Shown: one piece after another, positions 16,656 to 25,869 of the stretch
Layout of the letters: each line of letters starts with the position of its first letter
Position numbering within the stretch: the first letter of the stretch is position 1
Assembly: GCA_043777675.1 (NCBI GenBank)
Contig: JAYWHR010000061.1
Span: forward strand, 124,001 to 188,000
DNA: 64,000 nt
Source: JANMDU01 sp043777675
GTDB taxonomy: Bacteria; Pseudomonadota; Gammaproteobacteria; Burkholderiales; Burkholderiaceae_C
Reading direction: 5' to 3'
Notes under the pieces: generated by a model
Seen by the model: only the letters and a program-made list of their open reading frames with translations
Told to the model about the DNA's origin: nothing
Databases searched by the model: none
Position numbers and translations under genes: made by a program

Positions 16656-17452
16656 ATCCGCACGGGAATCCCGCGTTCGGCCATAAAGGCCTTGGCTTGC
16701 TGCACGGTGAATTCGCCGTAGTGAAAAATACTCGCGGCGAGTACAGCATCTGCGCCGCCGGTTTGAATGCCATCGGCTAAATGTGCCAATGTGCCCACAC
16801 CGCCAGAAGCAATCACGGGGACAGATACCGCATCGCTCACGGCGCGTGTCAAAGCCAAATCAAAGCCGGATTTTGTGCCGTCTTTATCCATGCTGGTGAG
16901 CAAAATCTCGCCTGCGCCGAAGCCTGCCATGCGAGTGGCCCACTGCACGGCATCGAGATGCGTATTTTTACGGCCACCGTGGCTATAAACATCCCAGCCT
17001 GCGCCGACGGGCTTGCCCTCGTCTCCCAAGCGCGCTTCATCTTCCGCGCTGCGCTTTTTGGCATCAATCGCCACCACGATGCATTGCGAGCCATACTTTT
17101 GCGAGGCCTCGAAGATCACTTGGGGGTTGGCAATTGCAGCGGAGTTGAAGGAAGTCTTGTCTGCACCCGCGTTCAGCAAGCGGCGCACATCATCGACTGT
17201 GCGAACACCACCACCCACGGTGAGTGGGATGAACACTTGGGCGGCCACGGCTTCGATGATGGGCAAGATCAAATCACGGCCATCGCTGGTGGCGGTGATG
17301 TCGAGAAAGGTCAGCTCATCCGCGCCTTGCTCGTTGTAGCGGGCGGCGATTTCCACAGGATCTCCTGCATCGCGCAGTTCTACGAAATTCACGCCTTTCA
17401 CAACACGGCCTCCGGTTACGTCGAGGCAGGGGATGATGCGTTTGGCGAGCAT
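16652..17452 (-). CDS. hisF: Imidazole glycerol phosphate synthase cyclase subunit
   Basis: HisF is the (beta/alpha)8 cyclase that, with HisH glutaminase, forms imidazole glycerol phosphate and AICAR in histidine biosynthesis. The 266-residue product begins MLAKRIIPCLDVTGGRVVKG with the catalytic Asp11, and has the second catalytic Asp in LLTSMDKDGTKSGFD. A short insert after AIDAKKRS is common in beta-proteobacteria. No other his gene is adjacent: upstream is parA and downstream the convergent metallophosphoesterase remnant, overlapping by 4 nt. This isolation from the his operon is unusual for the order. Confidence 0.96.
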   Translation of the reverse strand: MLAKRIIPCLDVTGGRVVKGVNFVELRDAGDPVEIAARYNEQGADELTFLDITATSDGRDLILPIIEAVAAQVFIPLTVGGGVRTVDDVRRLLNAGADKTSFNSAAIANPQVIFEASQKYGSQCIVVAIDAKKRSAEDEARLGDEGKPVGAGWDVYSHGGRKNTHLDAVQWATRMAGFGAGEILLTSMDKDGTKSGFDLALTRAVSDAVSVPVIASGGVGTLAHLADGIQTGGADAVLAASIFHYGEFTVQQAKAFMAERGIPVRI

Positions 17453-17497
17453 GTTAGGAGGGTATGAATTAAACGAAATAAACAGATTTTAAAGCGC

Positions 17498-17529
17498 TAG
17501 CCGGCATGGAATATGCGCGAGCAGCTATT
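17498..17529 (-). repeat. 32-bp dispersed repeat, copy 8
   Basis: In repeat orientation the blocks are AATAGC / TGCTC / GCGCA / TATTCCATG / CCGGC / TA. It lies between parA and hisF, exactly where parB would be expected to begin. Confidence 0.9.
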
Positions 17530-17541
17530 TAATGCATAGCA

Positions 17542-18309
17542 TCACATCTTCTTGATGCGCTCAACCATCTCGGCAGCAAATTCGACAAACGCCACGCTGC
17601 CTTTGGCAGATGGATCGAATACCACGCCGGGCAGGCCATAACTGGGTGCTTCAGCCAAGCGCACATTGCGCGGGATCACGGTGTTGAATACTTTGTCGGC
17701 GAAATGGGTTTTGAGCTGGTCGCTGACTTGCTGCTGCAAGGTAATGCGCGGATCAAACATCACGCGCAGCAGGCCGATGATTTGCAAATCTTTGTTGAGA
17801 TTGGCGTGCACTTGCTTGATGGTGTTGACCAAATCCGTCAAACCTTCAAGTGCGAAATACTCGCATTGCATCGGCACCACCACGCCGTGGGCGCTGCACA
17901 GGCCGTTTAGAGTGAGCATGCTCAAACTCGGCGGGCAGTCGATCAACACGAAATCGTAGTCGCTGCTCACTTCTTTCAAGGCTATTCTCAGGCGCTGATC
18001 GCGGTGCTCCAGCGCCACCAATTCCACTTCTGCGCCGGCCAAATCGCGGTTCGCGCCGAGCACGGTGTAGCCCACTTTTTCGCTGAAGACAGCGGCCTCT
18101 TTGATGTTTGCTGATTCGAGCAAAACGTCATAAACCGAGAGATCGAGTTTGCGTTTGTCCACGCCCGAGCCCATGGTGGCGTTGCCTTGGGGGTCGAGGT
18201 CAACCATCAGCACGCGCTGGCCGATTTTAGCCAAACCGGCAGCTAGGTTGACGCATGTGGTGGTCTTGCCGACACCGCCTTTTTGGTTGGCTACACAAAA
18301 GATTTTCAT
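17542..18309 (-). CDS. parA: Chromosome partitioning ATPase ParA (Soj)
   Basis: ParA is a deviant Walker ATPase that moves ParB-parS complexes and so segregates origins. The 255-residue product has the deviant Walker A KGGVGKTTTCVNLAAGLA (about 10-27), DLDPQGNAT and DCPPSLSMLT, and is full length. It overlaps the upstream LysE/RhtB gene by 4 nt, the arrangement I recall next to mnmG-rsmG in Burkholderiales. There parB normally follows directly; here a dispersed repeat and hisF follow instead, so parB must be elsewhere or lost. Confidence 0.94.
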   Translation of the reverse strand: MKIFCVANQKGGVGKTTTCVNLAAGLAKIGQRVLMVDLDPQGNATMGSGVDKRKLDLSVYDVLLESANIKEAAVFSEKVGYTVLGANRDLAGAEVELVALEHRDQRLRIALKEVSSDYDFVLIDCPPSLSMLTLNGLCSAHGVVVPMQCEYFALEGLTDLVNTIKQVHANLNKDLQIIGLLRVMFDPRITLQQQVSDQLKTHFADKVFNTVIPRNVRLAEAPSYGLPGVVFDPSAKGSVAFVEFAAEMVERIKKM

Positions 18310-18932
18310 TGATCCACCGCCAGTTTCACGCCAAAGGCAATGAGCATCGTGCCAGCAACTTTGTTAAGCCAGCTGGTCACGCGAGGGCTGGATCGCATGC
18401 GCTCAGCAGCGAAGTGGGTAATAAGAGTGAGGGTGAAGCAATAGAGGAACGTTAAAGCTGCAATGGTCACGGCCATCACAGCAAAGGTCACCATACCTTG
18501 GTGCTTCTCCGGGTGCACAAATACTGGAAAAAACGCCATGTAAAACACAATCGCTTTAGGGTTAAGCAAGGTAATCATCAAGCTTTGCTTGAAATACTGC
18601 CGGGCTTCCATTTTCAAAATCGGTGCGTCGCCTTCTTTTGCAAAAATCATTTTGACGCCTAAATACGCCAAATACGCCGCGCCGGCATATTGCACGACGG
18701 CAAACACGCTCGGATGCGCCGCAAGAAGAGCGGCCACGCCGGCCACGGCCAACCACATCAACACCTGATCGCCGGCGATCACACCAAACGTGGCAGCCAA
18801 GCCGCCCAAAACACGGCCTTTGCTGGTGGAGGTGATGATGGCCAAATTGCCAGGGCCGGGAATCGCCAAAAACACGATAACAGCCACTACAAACGCCCAG
18901 TAATCGCGGATTCCATCGGTGAGTGCCATCAT
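18306..18932 (-). CDS. LysE/RhtB family amino-acid exporter
   Basis: This 208-residue inner-membrane protein has about six membrane segments and the family start IPGPGNLAIITSTSKGR (about 25-41), followed by GVIAGDQV and LLNPKAIVFYMAFFPVFV. The family exports amino acids such as lysine, homoserine or threonine; the substrate here cannot be told. Its stop overlaps the parA start by 4 nt, so parA is translated from the same mRNA. The start may be the first or second of two adjacent ATG codons (18932 or 18929). Confidence 0.9.
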   Translation of the reverse strand: MMALTDGIRDYWAFVVAVIVFLAIPGPGNLAIITSTSKGRVLGGLAATFGVIAGDQVLMWLAVAGVAALLAAHPSVFAVVQYAGAAYLAYLGVKMIFAKEGDAPILKMEARQYFKQSLMITLLNPKAIVFYMAFFPVFVHPEKHQGMVTFAVMAVTIAALTFLYCFTLTLITHFAAERMRSSPRVTSWLNKVAGTMLIAFGVKLAVDQ

Positions 18933-19058
18933 GTTGCAATACTCCAGTTAGCCCTGAAGTTTAACCGGGTGCTGCGGGCCGATTGCGCAGTGGCGGCTAC
19001 CGCCTACAATGGCGGGTTGCCTCATTTGAGGTGTATTTTTTAAGTTGATGGAGCTTCC

Positions 19059-19382
19059 ATGTTGATTTCTTCTGCTTTTGCCCAAACCGCCCCTGCCGCT
19101 GCTGGCGGTGGTGATTCCGCCTTGCTCAGCATGCTGCCATTGGTGCTGATGTTTGTGGTGCTTTATTTCCTGATGATTCGTCCTCAGATGAAACGCCAAA
19201 AAGAGCAGCGTTCGATGATTGACGCGTTGCAAAAAGGCGATGAGGTCGTCACCATTGGCGGTGTGCTTGGCAAGATCGAAAAGATCGGCGATGGCTACAT
19301 GACGCTCGTGGTTGAGCAAGGCCAGATGCAGATCGAGCGTGCGGCTGTGGCGCGCGTGTTGCCTAAGGGCACGATCAAGTAA
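19059..19382 (+). CDS. yajC: Preprotein translocase subunit YajC
   Basis: YajC is a small single-span partner of SecDF. The 107-residue product has a short periplasmic start, a membrane segment (about 27-44, MLPLVLMFVVLYFLMIRP) and the cytoplasmic motif KGDEVVTIGGVLGKI. It precedes secD by 89 bp, a gap that holds a dispersed repeat. Tgt and QueA genes, often upstream, are replaced by the divergent LysE-parA pair. Confidence 0.96.
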   Translation: MLISSAFAQTAPAAAGGGDSALLSMLPLVLMFVVLYFLMIRPQMKRQKEQRSMIDALQKGDEVVTIGGVLGKIEKIGDGYMTLVVEQGQMQIERAAVARVLPKGTIK

Positions 19383-19421
19383 GTGCGCTTTAACAACCCG
19401 TTTTTAAGCCAAATAGCTCGG

Positions 19422-19453
19422 TAGCCGGCATATAGCCTGCACTGAGCGCTATT
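19422..19453 (-). repeat. 32-bp dispersed repeat, copy 9
   Basis: In repeat orientation the blocks are AATAGC / GCTCA / GTGCA / GGCTATATG / CCGGC / TA. It lies in the yajC-secD gap, 18 bp before the secD start. Confidence 0.82.
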
Positions 19454-19471
19454 GTTTTCAGAGTACTTGCC

Positions 19472-21439
19472 ATGAACCGTTATCCTTTGTGGAAATACAT
19501 CGTCATCGCCTTGGTGGTGGTGATTTCCACGTTGTACACCTTGCCCAATTTCTTTGGCGAGGCACCTGCGGTGCAAATCTCCAGCGCCAAAGCCACCAAC
19601 AAGGTCGATGCCACCACCCGCAGCCGCGTCGAAGACGCACTGAAAACGGGCAGCGTGGAAGCGACCAGCAAGGTTGAGCTGGAAGGCAATTCAGTGCGTG
19701 TGCGCTTTGCGAATACGGAGGTGCAAAAGCAAGCCCAAGCGGTGATCTCCAAGGCGCTCAACCCTGACAAAGACGACCCTGCCTATGTGATTGCGCTGAA
19801 TTTAGTGCCACAAACACCGCAATGGCTGCGCAGCCTGCATGCCAATCCGATGTATTTGGGGTTGGATTTGCGCGGCGGCATTCACTTGATGCTGCAAGTG
19901 GATATGGCCGGCGCGATTGACAAGCGGATCGATACTCTCACCAGCGACATCCGCACCAGCTTGCGCGGCAAAGATATTCGCGGCCGCACGTCTCGTGAAG
20001 GCAGCAATATCGTCATGCGCTTTTCTACAGCGCAGGCCAGCCTGGCCGCGAAAATCATGGTGGAAGATCAGTTTGGCACCGACATGCAGGCGGTAGAAAG
20101 CACGCAAGGCACGGATTACGTGCTGACGGCGAGTATCAAGAAAGATGCTGTTTTGCGCATTCAAGAAGCTGCGCTCAAGCAAAACATTTCCACCCTTAAC
20201 AACCGCGTCAATGAGCTCGGCGTGGCCGAGCCGGTGATCCAGCAGCAAGGCGCAGACCGCATTGTGGTGCAATTGCCAGGTGTGCAAGACACCGCCACCG
20301 TGAAGAAAATCATTGGCCGCATCGCCACGCTGCAGGTACGGATGGTCGATGAAGGCTCAGAGGGCTTGGCAGCTGAGCGTGGCCAAGGCGCTGTACCGTT
20401 TGGCAGCGAGCGCTATTTGGATCGCAATGGGCAGGCTGTCATCGTTAAGCGCGATGTGATCTTGTCTGGCGAAAACTTAACGGATGCTCAAGCGGGCTTT
20501 GATAGCCAAACGCAAGAGCCCACCGTGAATTTGTCGCTCGATGCCAAAGGCTCTCGCATTTTTAAAGATATCACCCGCGACAACATTGGCAAGCGCATGG
20601 CGATTTTGCTGTTTGAAAAAGGCAAAGGCGAAGTCGTCACAGCGCCCGTGATCCGTAGCGAAATTGGGGGTGGCCGGGTGCAAATCTCGGGCCGCATGAG
20701 CACGATGGAGGCCAGCGATACATCCTTGCTGCTGCGCGCAGGCTCGCTGGCCGCGCCGATGGAGATCATCGAAGAGCGCACGATTGGCCCCACTTTGGGC
20801 GCAGACAACATCGCCAAAGGTTTCAACAGTGTGATCTACGGTTTCCTCGTGATCGTGGCTTTCATGTGTGTTTACTACCGCTTCTTCGGCGTGATTTCCT
20901 CGATTGCGCTGTCGGTCAACCTCTTGATGTTGGTGTCGATCCTCTCCATGATTCAGGCCACGCTAACGCTCCCTGGCATGGCCGCGATTGCGCTGGCGCT
21001 CGGCATGGCGATTGATTCCAACGTGCTGATCAATGAGCGTGTGCGCGAAGAACTCCGCGCTGGCAAATCACCTCAGCAAGCTATTCATGCGGGCTATGAA
21101 AACGCCTGGGCCACGATTTTGGATTCCAACATCACCACGTTGATCGCTGGTATTGCGCTTCTGATTTTCGGCTCGGGCCCGGTGCGAGGCTTTGCCGTGG
21201 TGCATTGCTTGGGCATTCTGACCAGCATGTTCTCTGCGGTGTTTTTCTCGCGCGGCTTGGTCAATCTTTGGTACGGCTCTAAAAAGAAGCTCAAGACCAT
21301 CAGCATTGGGCAGGTCTGGCGGCCAGATGGCAACGTCGTGATATCCGAGGCTGACGATTTAGAAGAAAAACCTGTGATAGCCGGCATCAAACCTCCGCAA
21401 GCAGCTATGAAAACCATAGCGCCGGCGTTGAAGAAATAA
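19472..21439 (+). CDS. secD: Protein translocase subunit SecD
   Basis: SecD, with SecF, uses the proton gradient to complete protein export across the inner membrane. The 655-residue product begins MNRYPLWKYIVIALVVV (first membrane segment). It has the D1 motif NPMYLGLDLRGGIHLMLQVD (about 126-145), a large periplasmic domain, and five further membrane segments near the C terminus including GMAIDSNVLINERVREEL. The last 20 residues (IAGIKPPQAAMK and after) are encoded by a repeat copy and form an atypical tail. SecF follows 12 bp later. Confidence 0.97.
   Translation: MNRYPLWKYIVIALVVVISTLYTLPNFFGEAPAVQISSAKATNKVDATTRSRVEDALKTGSVEATSKVELEGNSVRVRFANTEVQKQAQAVISKALNPDKDDPAYVIALNLVPQTPQWLRSLHANPMYLGLDLRGGIHLMLQVDMAGAIDKRIDTLTSDIRTSLRGKDIRGRTSREGSNIVMRFSTAQASLAAKIMVEDQFGTDMQAVESTQGTDYVLTASIKKDAVLRIQEAALKQNISTLNNRVNELGVAEPVIQQQGADRIVVQLPGVQDTATVKKIIGRIATLQVRMVDEGSEGLAAERGQGAVPFGSERYLDRNGQAVIVKRDVILSGENLTDAQAGFDSQTQEPTVNLSLDAKGSRIFKDITRDNIGKRMAILLFEKGKGEVVTAPVIRSEIGGGRVQISGRMSTMEASDTSLLLRAGSLAAPMEIIEERTIGPTLGADNIAKGFNSVIYGFLVIVAFMCVYYRFFGVISSIALSVNLLMLVSILSMIQATLTLPGMAAIALALGMAIDSNVLINERVREELRAGKSPQQAIHAGYENAWATILDSNITTLIAGIALLIFGSGPVRGFAVVHCLGILTSMFSAVFFSRGLVNLWYGSKKKLKTISIGQVWRPDGNVVISEADDLEEKPVIAGIKPPQAAMKTIAPALKK
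21378..21409 (-). repeat. 32-bp dispersed repeat, copy 10 (3' end of secD)
   Basis: In repeat orientation the blocks are CATAGC / TGCTT / GCGGA / GGTTTGATG / CCGGC / TA. Antisense within secD it encodes IAGIKPPQAAM, in the same frame as the copies in leuS (52208), the MBL lipoprotein and the HisM-type permease. Confidence 0.82.
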
Positions 21440-21451
21440 GAGAGCACGATC

Positions 21452-22561
21452 ATGGAATTCTTCAGAATCAAACGCGACATTCCGTTCATGAAGCACGCGA
21501 TTGTGCTCAACGCCATCTCGTTCATCACCTTCGCTTTGGCCGTATTCTTCTTGGTCACGCGCGGTCTGCATTTATCGATTGAGTTCACTGGCGGCACATT
21601 GGTCGAAGTGAAATACCCGCAAGCTGCGCAAATTGCCAAGACGCGTGAGTCGGTGGAAGCCTTGGGCTTTGGTGAGGTGCAAGTACAACTCTTTGGCTCG
21701 GCCAGCGATGTGCTGATCCGGGTGGCCAACAAAGTTACGCCGGCCAGCACAAAAGTAGTTGGCACAGCGATTACGGTAGCCAGTGCGTCCCAAGCTGCAA
21801 GCAATCAATCAGATACCGTGCTTAAAGTGTTTGAAGGCGTGTGTCAATCCGAAGGCGGCGCAGTGCAATCGAGCACCGTGATCACGCCGCAAGGCGAAAC
21901 GCTGCAAAAGCTCCTTTGCAAAACGACAGACGGTAAAGAGCCCGTGAGTTTGCAGCGCAGCGAATTCGTCGGTCCGTCGGTCGGCGCAGAGCTGGTGAGC
22001 AATGGCTTGATTGCCTTGGGCATGACGGTGCTGGGCATCATGCTGTACTTGGCTTTCCGCTTTGAGTGGAAATTCGCTGTGGCCGGCATCATCGCCAACT
22101 TGCACGACATCGTGATCATCTTGGGCTTTTTCGCCTTTTTTCAGTGGGAATTCTCGCTGGCGGTGCTTGCGGCGATTTTGGCGGTATTGGGGTATTCGGT
22201 GAACGAATCGGTGGTGATCTTTGACCGAATTCGCGAATCCTTCCGCAAATTCCGCAAAATGACCACCCGTGAGGTGATTGATCACGCCATCACCTCCACC
22301 ATCAGCCGCACCATCATCACCCACGGCTCGACTGAGGTGATGGTGCTCTCGATGCTGATCTTTGGCGGCCCCACGTTGTTTTATTTCGCGTTGGCGCTCA
22401 CCATTGGCATTCTGTTTGGTATTTACTCCTCCGTTTTCGTGGCCGCAGCGATTGCCATGTGGCTCGGTGTAAAGCGTGAAGATTTGATCAAAACGCCGAT
22501 CAAGAAAGAGGGCGAGACGCCGGCTGATCCGAACGACCCGAATTCCGGTGCGGTAGTTTAA
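21452..22561 (+). CDS. secF: Protein translocase subunit SecF
   Basis: SecF is the partner of SecD in the proton-driven export complex. The 369-residue product has six membrane segments, the motif FTGGTLVEVKYP near the N terminus, and ALAAILAVLGYSVNESVVIFDRIRE-type core sequence (about 240-262). The periplasmic domain between segments 1 and 2 is longer than in E. coli SecF, with extra sequence around residues 90-160. It is the last gene of the yajC-secD-secF operon. Confidence 0.96.
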   Translation: MEFFRIKRDIPFMKHAIVLNAISFITFALAVFFLVTRGLHLSIEFTGGTLVEVKYPQAAQIAKTRESVEALGFGEVQVQLFGSASDVLIRVANKVTPASTKVVGTAITVASASQAASNQSDTVLKVFEGVCQSEGGAVQSSTVITPQGETLQKLLCKTTDGKEPVSLQRSEFVGPSVGAELVSNGLIALGMTVLGIMLYLAFRFEWKFAVAGIIANLHDIVIILGFFAFFQWEFSLAVLAAILAVLGYSVNESVVIFDRIRESFRKFRKMTTREVIDHAITSTISRTIITHGSTEVMVLSMLIFGGPTLFYFALALTIGILFGIYSSVFVAAAIAMWLGVKREDLIKTPIKKEGETPADPNDPNSGAVV

Positions 22562-22753
22562 TCAAGTAGTAAGAAATAATTAGCCCCCGACGGGCACTGT
22601 GGCAAAACTGTCACAGCAGCTACTGATGAGCTGAAAGACAGCTGTCGCTAATGGCTGCTTGTTTGGCAGGATCGGATGAGAGCCTAACTTTCCTGTAACA
22701 TATCTTTGACCACGCGCACTTAGCGCGTTATTTTCACCTTTCCTATCCAATCT
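22562..22753. promoter_or_regulatory. secF-DUF1631 intergenic gap
   Basis: These 192 bp hold no gene. They contain small inverted sequences (for example GTGGCAAAACTGTCAC near 22598-22613) but no terminator with a T run and no repeat copy. The promoter of the following gene probably lies here. Confidence 0.3.
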
Positions 22754-25666
22754 GTGAGCAGTAATACCGTTCATTCGCAAGCCCAACAAACTGCCATAGC
22801 ACGGCAGGCTCGCGCTGTGTTCATTGAGCAATCAACGAAGGTTCTGAGTGAATTGTCAGCCGCGGTCGGCACACGATTTTCTACACTGTTTGAGCAATCG
22901 ACCAACGCGCGCGAAGCGCAAGACAGGCGAGATATTCTGATTGCCTATCAGCGCGGCCAAACAAAATGGGTGGACGGCACAGACCGTATTTGGAAAAGCA
23001 TCTCACAAACTGATTTCACCTCAACCAGCTCCCGTTTGCCAGCACTGCATTTAGAGTTGATTGGCAATGAAGTGGTCGAGTCAAAGATTCTTTCTTCCAG
23101 ATTAGCGATGCGCATTCTGGACAAGGCCAGTTGGGATTTCAATGATTTGCAAGTGCGCATGCGCACGCTCGACGGTAGAGAAGAGTTAGACAAAAACGAT
23201 GTTCTGCGCCCTGAGAATTTTGCGCAAACGGTGCTTGATCAGTGGTTAGCAGCAGGCCTGTCGCAAGAGGCTTGGCAATCTGTGCAGGATGTTATCCAAC
23301 AATCTTTTGGCGACAAAATCGTTCATGCTTACAAGGCCACCAATGAATATCTCATCGCGCAAGGCGTGATGAAGGAAATTGATTTGCGTTCCAATGTCAA
23401 GCGCACGCCAAGCGCCAAAGGTGCAGGTGGCGGCTTAGCTGGCTCAGTGGGCAGTCCATCTGGAAGTGCAGGCTTGCCAGCTTCACAAAACGGCGCCCTG
23501 CCATCTGACACCTCTTTTGCCACGACCAGTTATGGCGGCGGATATGGTGGTGGTAATCCGAGAGGCCAATCCGGAGGATACGGCGGCACATCCGGTGGTG
23601 CGCCACTTGCAGAGGGTGGCGGTGGTAACGCAGGCATGCGCGAGAACCGTGGCGCGATGAGTCGTGCAGGCAATGCATCCAGTCAAATCGCTGAGCACAT
23701 TGCCAGGCTTCGAGCTCAAGCTGCGCAATACGCTGCTCAGCGGGGCACAGGCACCCCTGCGCAGCAAGGGTCAACTCAGGGCATGACCGGATTCAACGGT
23801 TTTGCGTCGGGCAGTAACCAAGCGCCCAACGGCACAGCCCTCGGTGCATCGGGAGGCCATGCAGGTGGCGGTGGCTCTTTTAGCGGCGCTTCTGGAGGAG
23901 GCAACGGCAGCGCGAGCGGTGGATACGGTGGCGCAGGTGTTACTTCGTACTCAAGCAGCGGCAGCACAGCGAACGCTGGCCGCACAGCGTCCGACGGAGC
24001 AGGGTCGGCCTCCCAAGGCACGGCTGGTGGCGGCGCGTCTGCGCGCCCCGGGCGCGGCGCGGTGGCTAACTATCACGCGCAATCAGAAGCAGAAGAAACG
24101 CGCATGCAAACAGCCGCTACGCCCCTGGCTCGAGCGCGCATGCGCGCGCAGGGCGTGATGGGGCAATTAAAGAATTTGTTGGTTCAAAGGGTGGCAGATT
24201 ACGAGGATACGCGCGGCGTGCAAATCTCGCCGCAGTTGGCCGCTGCCATGAGCCCGCGCCCAGCAATGCGTACACCCGGCTACCAGCGTACTCAGCAAGG
24301 TGGCGCACCAACCATGCAAGGCTCACCGATGTATGCCGGTGTGGGTGCGCAAATCGTCGAAGGCATGCAGCCTGCGCAAGTCAACAGCGCATTGCGCGAG
24401 CAGACCAAAGAGCTGAAAAAAGTAGCCAATACCGACGGTGAAAAAGCCACGATTGAGATCGTCGCGCTGATGTTCCAAAGTATTTTGGCCGAGGAGCGTA
24501 TCCCCACAGGCGTTCGTGTGTGGTTTGCCCGCTTGCAAATGCCTGTGTTGCGCTTAGCGCTGGCCGAGGCAGAATTTTTTGGCACGATGCAGCATCCCGC
24601 ACGTAAATTAATTGATCGGATGGGTTCTTGCGTGCTGGGTTTCGATGCCAATGTGGGCAGCGCTGAGCTCGAAGCTGAGATCAAACGTATCGTGCAGACC
24701 ATTGAGCAATATCCCGAGACGGGGCGGCGTGTGTTTCAGTTGGTGTTTGATGAGTTTGAAAAATTTCTCACTAAATTCTTGACCGAAAGCAAGATAGCCG
24801 CGAAGGTCGTCTCGCTGGCTCAGCAAGTGGAGCAAAAAGAAACAGCGGCCATCCAATACACCATTGAGCTGCGCAAGATGTTGGGCACTTTGCCGCTCAA
24901 AGATGGTATCCGCGACTTTCTCTTCAAAGTGTGGGCCGAGGTATTGGCGTTAGCGGCCATGAAAAATGGCGGCCAGCATGAGCAGACCTTGGCTCTGAAG
25001 ACGGTTGCATCGGATTTACTCTGGGCGGCGAGTGCCAAATCCAATCGAGCTGAACGCGCAAAGGTGATTGCTGATTTACCAGATCTGATCAAGCGCCTGC
25101 GCGCCGGCATGGCTTTACTTGGCTTGCCAGCCGCCACGCAAGATGCGCATATCAAGGTGCTGAGTGATACGCTGGCTGAAGTGTTTATGAACAAATCGGT
25201 TGCGATGGATCAAGCGCAGGTGGCCGAAGTGACGCAGCGCATCAGGCATTTAGAAGATTTTGTGTCGGAAGAAGATGTGGGCGATTTGCCGCTGGATGCC
25301 GAGAGTATTGAATTGATGCTTGGCATTGACATGACGGGTGTCGAAATCATCAGCGAGGGCGGGACTGATCCAACGCAGGCGATGCGCGCTTGGGCTGCCG
25401 AGTTGGAGCGTGGCAGCTGGTTTCACTTGGATCACAAAGGCAAGATGGTGCGTGTGCAGTATGCATGGCGCAGCAAACAAGGCCAGCTTTTCCTATTTGC
25501 AGATGCAGTTGGCCTGACCTATCTCTTCCAACACAAGCGCATTGCCGCTTATCTCCAAGCCGGCTTGATGGCACCCGTGGAAGACGAGACGCTCACCGTT
25601 CGCGCCACACGCGCTGCGATCAACAAGATTGATGCACAGCCCGATCGGCTCTTGGCGGCCGCTTAA
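22754..25666 (+). CDS. DUF1631 family protein with glycine-rich central region
   Basis: This 970-residue cytoplasmic protein belongs to the DUF1631 family, common in Burkholderiales and of unknown function. The start is GTG at 22754. The N-terminal third is helical with conserved RPENFAQTVLDQWLA. A low-complexity Gly/Ser/Ala region (about 220-460) contains several GYGG units. The conserved C-terminal half runs from AQIVEGMQPAQVNSALREQ to the end and includes a PilZ-like beta-rich tail around WFHLDHKGKMVRVQYAW. PilZ similarity would suggest cyclic-di-GMP binding, but I do not see the RxxxR and DxSxxG signature clearly. It is monocistronic. Confidence 0.85.
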   Translation: MSSNTVHSQAQQTAIARQARAVFIEQSTKVLSELSAAVGTRFSTLFEQSTNAREAQDRRDILIAYQRGQTKWVDGTDRIWKSISQTDFTSTSSRLPALHLELIGNEVVESKILSSRLAMRILDKASWDFNDLQVRMRTLDGREELDKNDVLRPENFAQTVLDQWLAAGLSQEAWQSVQDVIQQSFGDKIVHAYKATNEYLIAQGVMKEIDLRSNVKRTPSAKGAGGGLAGSVGSPSGSAGLPASQNGALPSDTSFATTSYGGGYGGGNPRGQSGGYGGTSGGAPLAEGGGGNAGMRENRGAMSRAGNASSQIAEHIARLRAQAAQYAAQRGTGTPAQQGSTQGMTGFNGFASGSNQAPNGTALGASGGHAGGGGSFSGASGGGNGSASGGYGGAGVTSYSSSGSTANAGRTASDGAGSASQGTAGGGASARPGRGAVANYHAQSEAEETRMQTAATPLARARMRAQGVMGQLKNLLVQRVADYEDTRGVQISPQLAAAMSPRPAMRTPGYQRTQQGGAPTMQGSPMYAGVGAQIVEGMQPAQVNSALREQTKELKKVANTDGEKATIEIVALMFQSILAEERIPTGVRVWFARLQMPVLRLALAEAEFFGTMQHPARKLIDRMGSCVLGFDANVGSAELEAEIKRIVQTIEQYPETGRRVFQLVFDEFEKFLTKFLTESKIAAKVVSLAQQVEQKETAAIQYTIELRKMLGTLPLKDGIRDFLFKVWAEVLALAAMKNGGQHEQTLALKTVASDLLWAASAKSNRAERAKVIADLPDLIKRLRAGMALLGLPAATQDAHIKVLSDTLAEVFMNKSVAMDQAQVAEVTQRIRHLEDFVSEEDVGDLPLDAESIELMLGIDMTGVEIISEGGTDPTQAMRAWAAELERGSWFHLDHKGKMVRVQYAWRSKQGQLFLFADAVGLTYLFQHKRIAAYLQAGLMAPVEDETLTVRATRAAINKIDAQPDRLLAAA

Positions 25667-25679
25667 ACACTCACTTTTT

Positions 25680-25711
25680 GATAGCGGCTTGCGCATATTC
25701 CATGCCGGCAA
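25680..25711 (+). repeat. 32-bp dispersed repeat, copy 11
   Basis: Blocks are GATAGC / GGCTT / GCGCA / TATTCCATG / CCGGC / AA. It lies in the short gap between the DUF1631 gene and the convergent small membrane-protein gene. Confidence 0.88.
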
Positions 25712-25734
25712 ACGATCTAAAACAGCATAAAATT

Positions 25735-25869
25735 TCAGTCTTTCTGACTTTTTTCTGGTGCATCCTTAGCCGCCAACTCCCCTTTATTGCGCCCCGAAAA
25801 CATCGTCCACCAGACGATCAGCACAAGCAGTAACAGCGCGCCCAGCGCTTCAAGCACAATCAGCCACAT
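25735..25869 (-). CDS. Small single-span membrane protein
   Basis: The product is 44 residues: a membrane segment (WLIVLEALGALLLLVLIVWW, about 2-21) followed by a charged tail containing GRNKGELAAKD. GGAG lies at a proper distance upstream of its ATG (complement of 25867-25869). I recall similar short proteins in other Burkholderiales but know no function. Its start codon overlaps, head to head, with the ATG of mltA in the same CATG tetranucleotide. Confidence 0.65.
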   Translation of the reverse strand: MWLIVLEALGALLLLVLIVWWTMFSGRNKGELAAKDAPEKSQKD

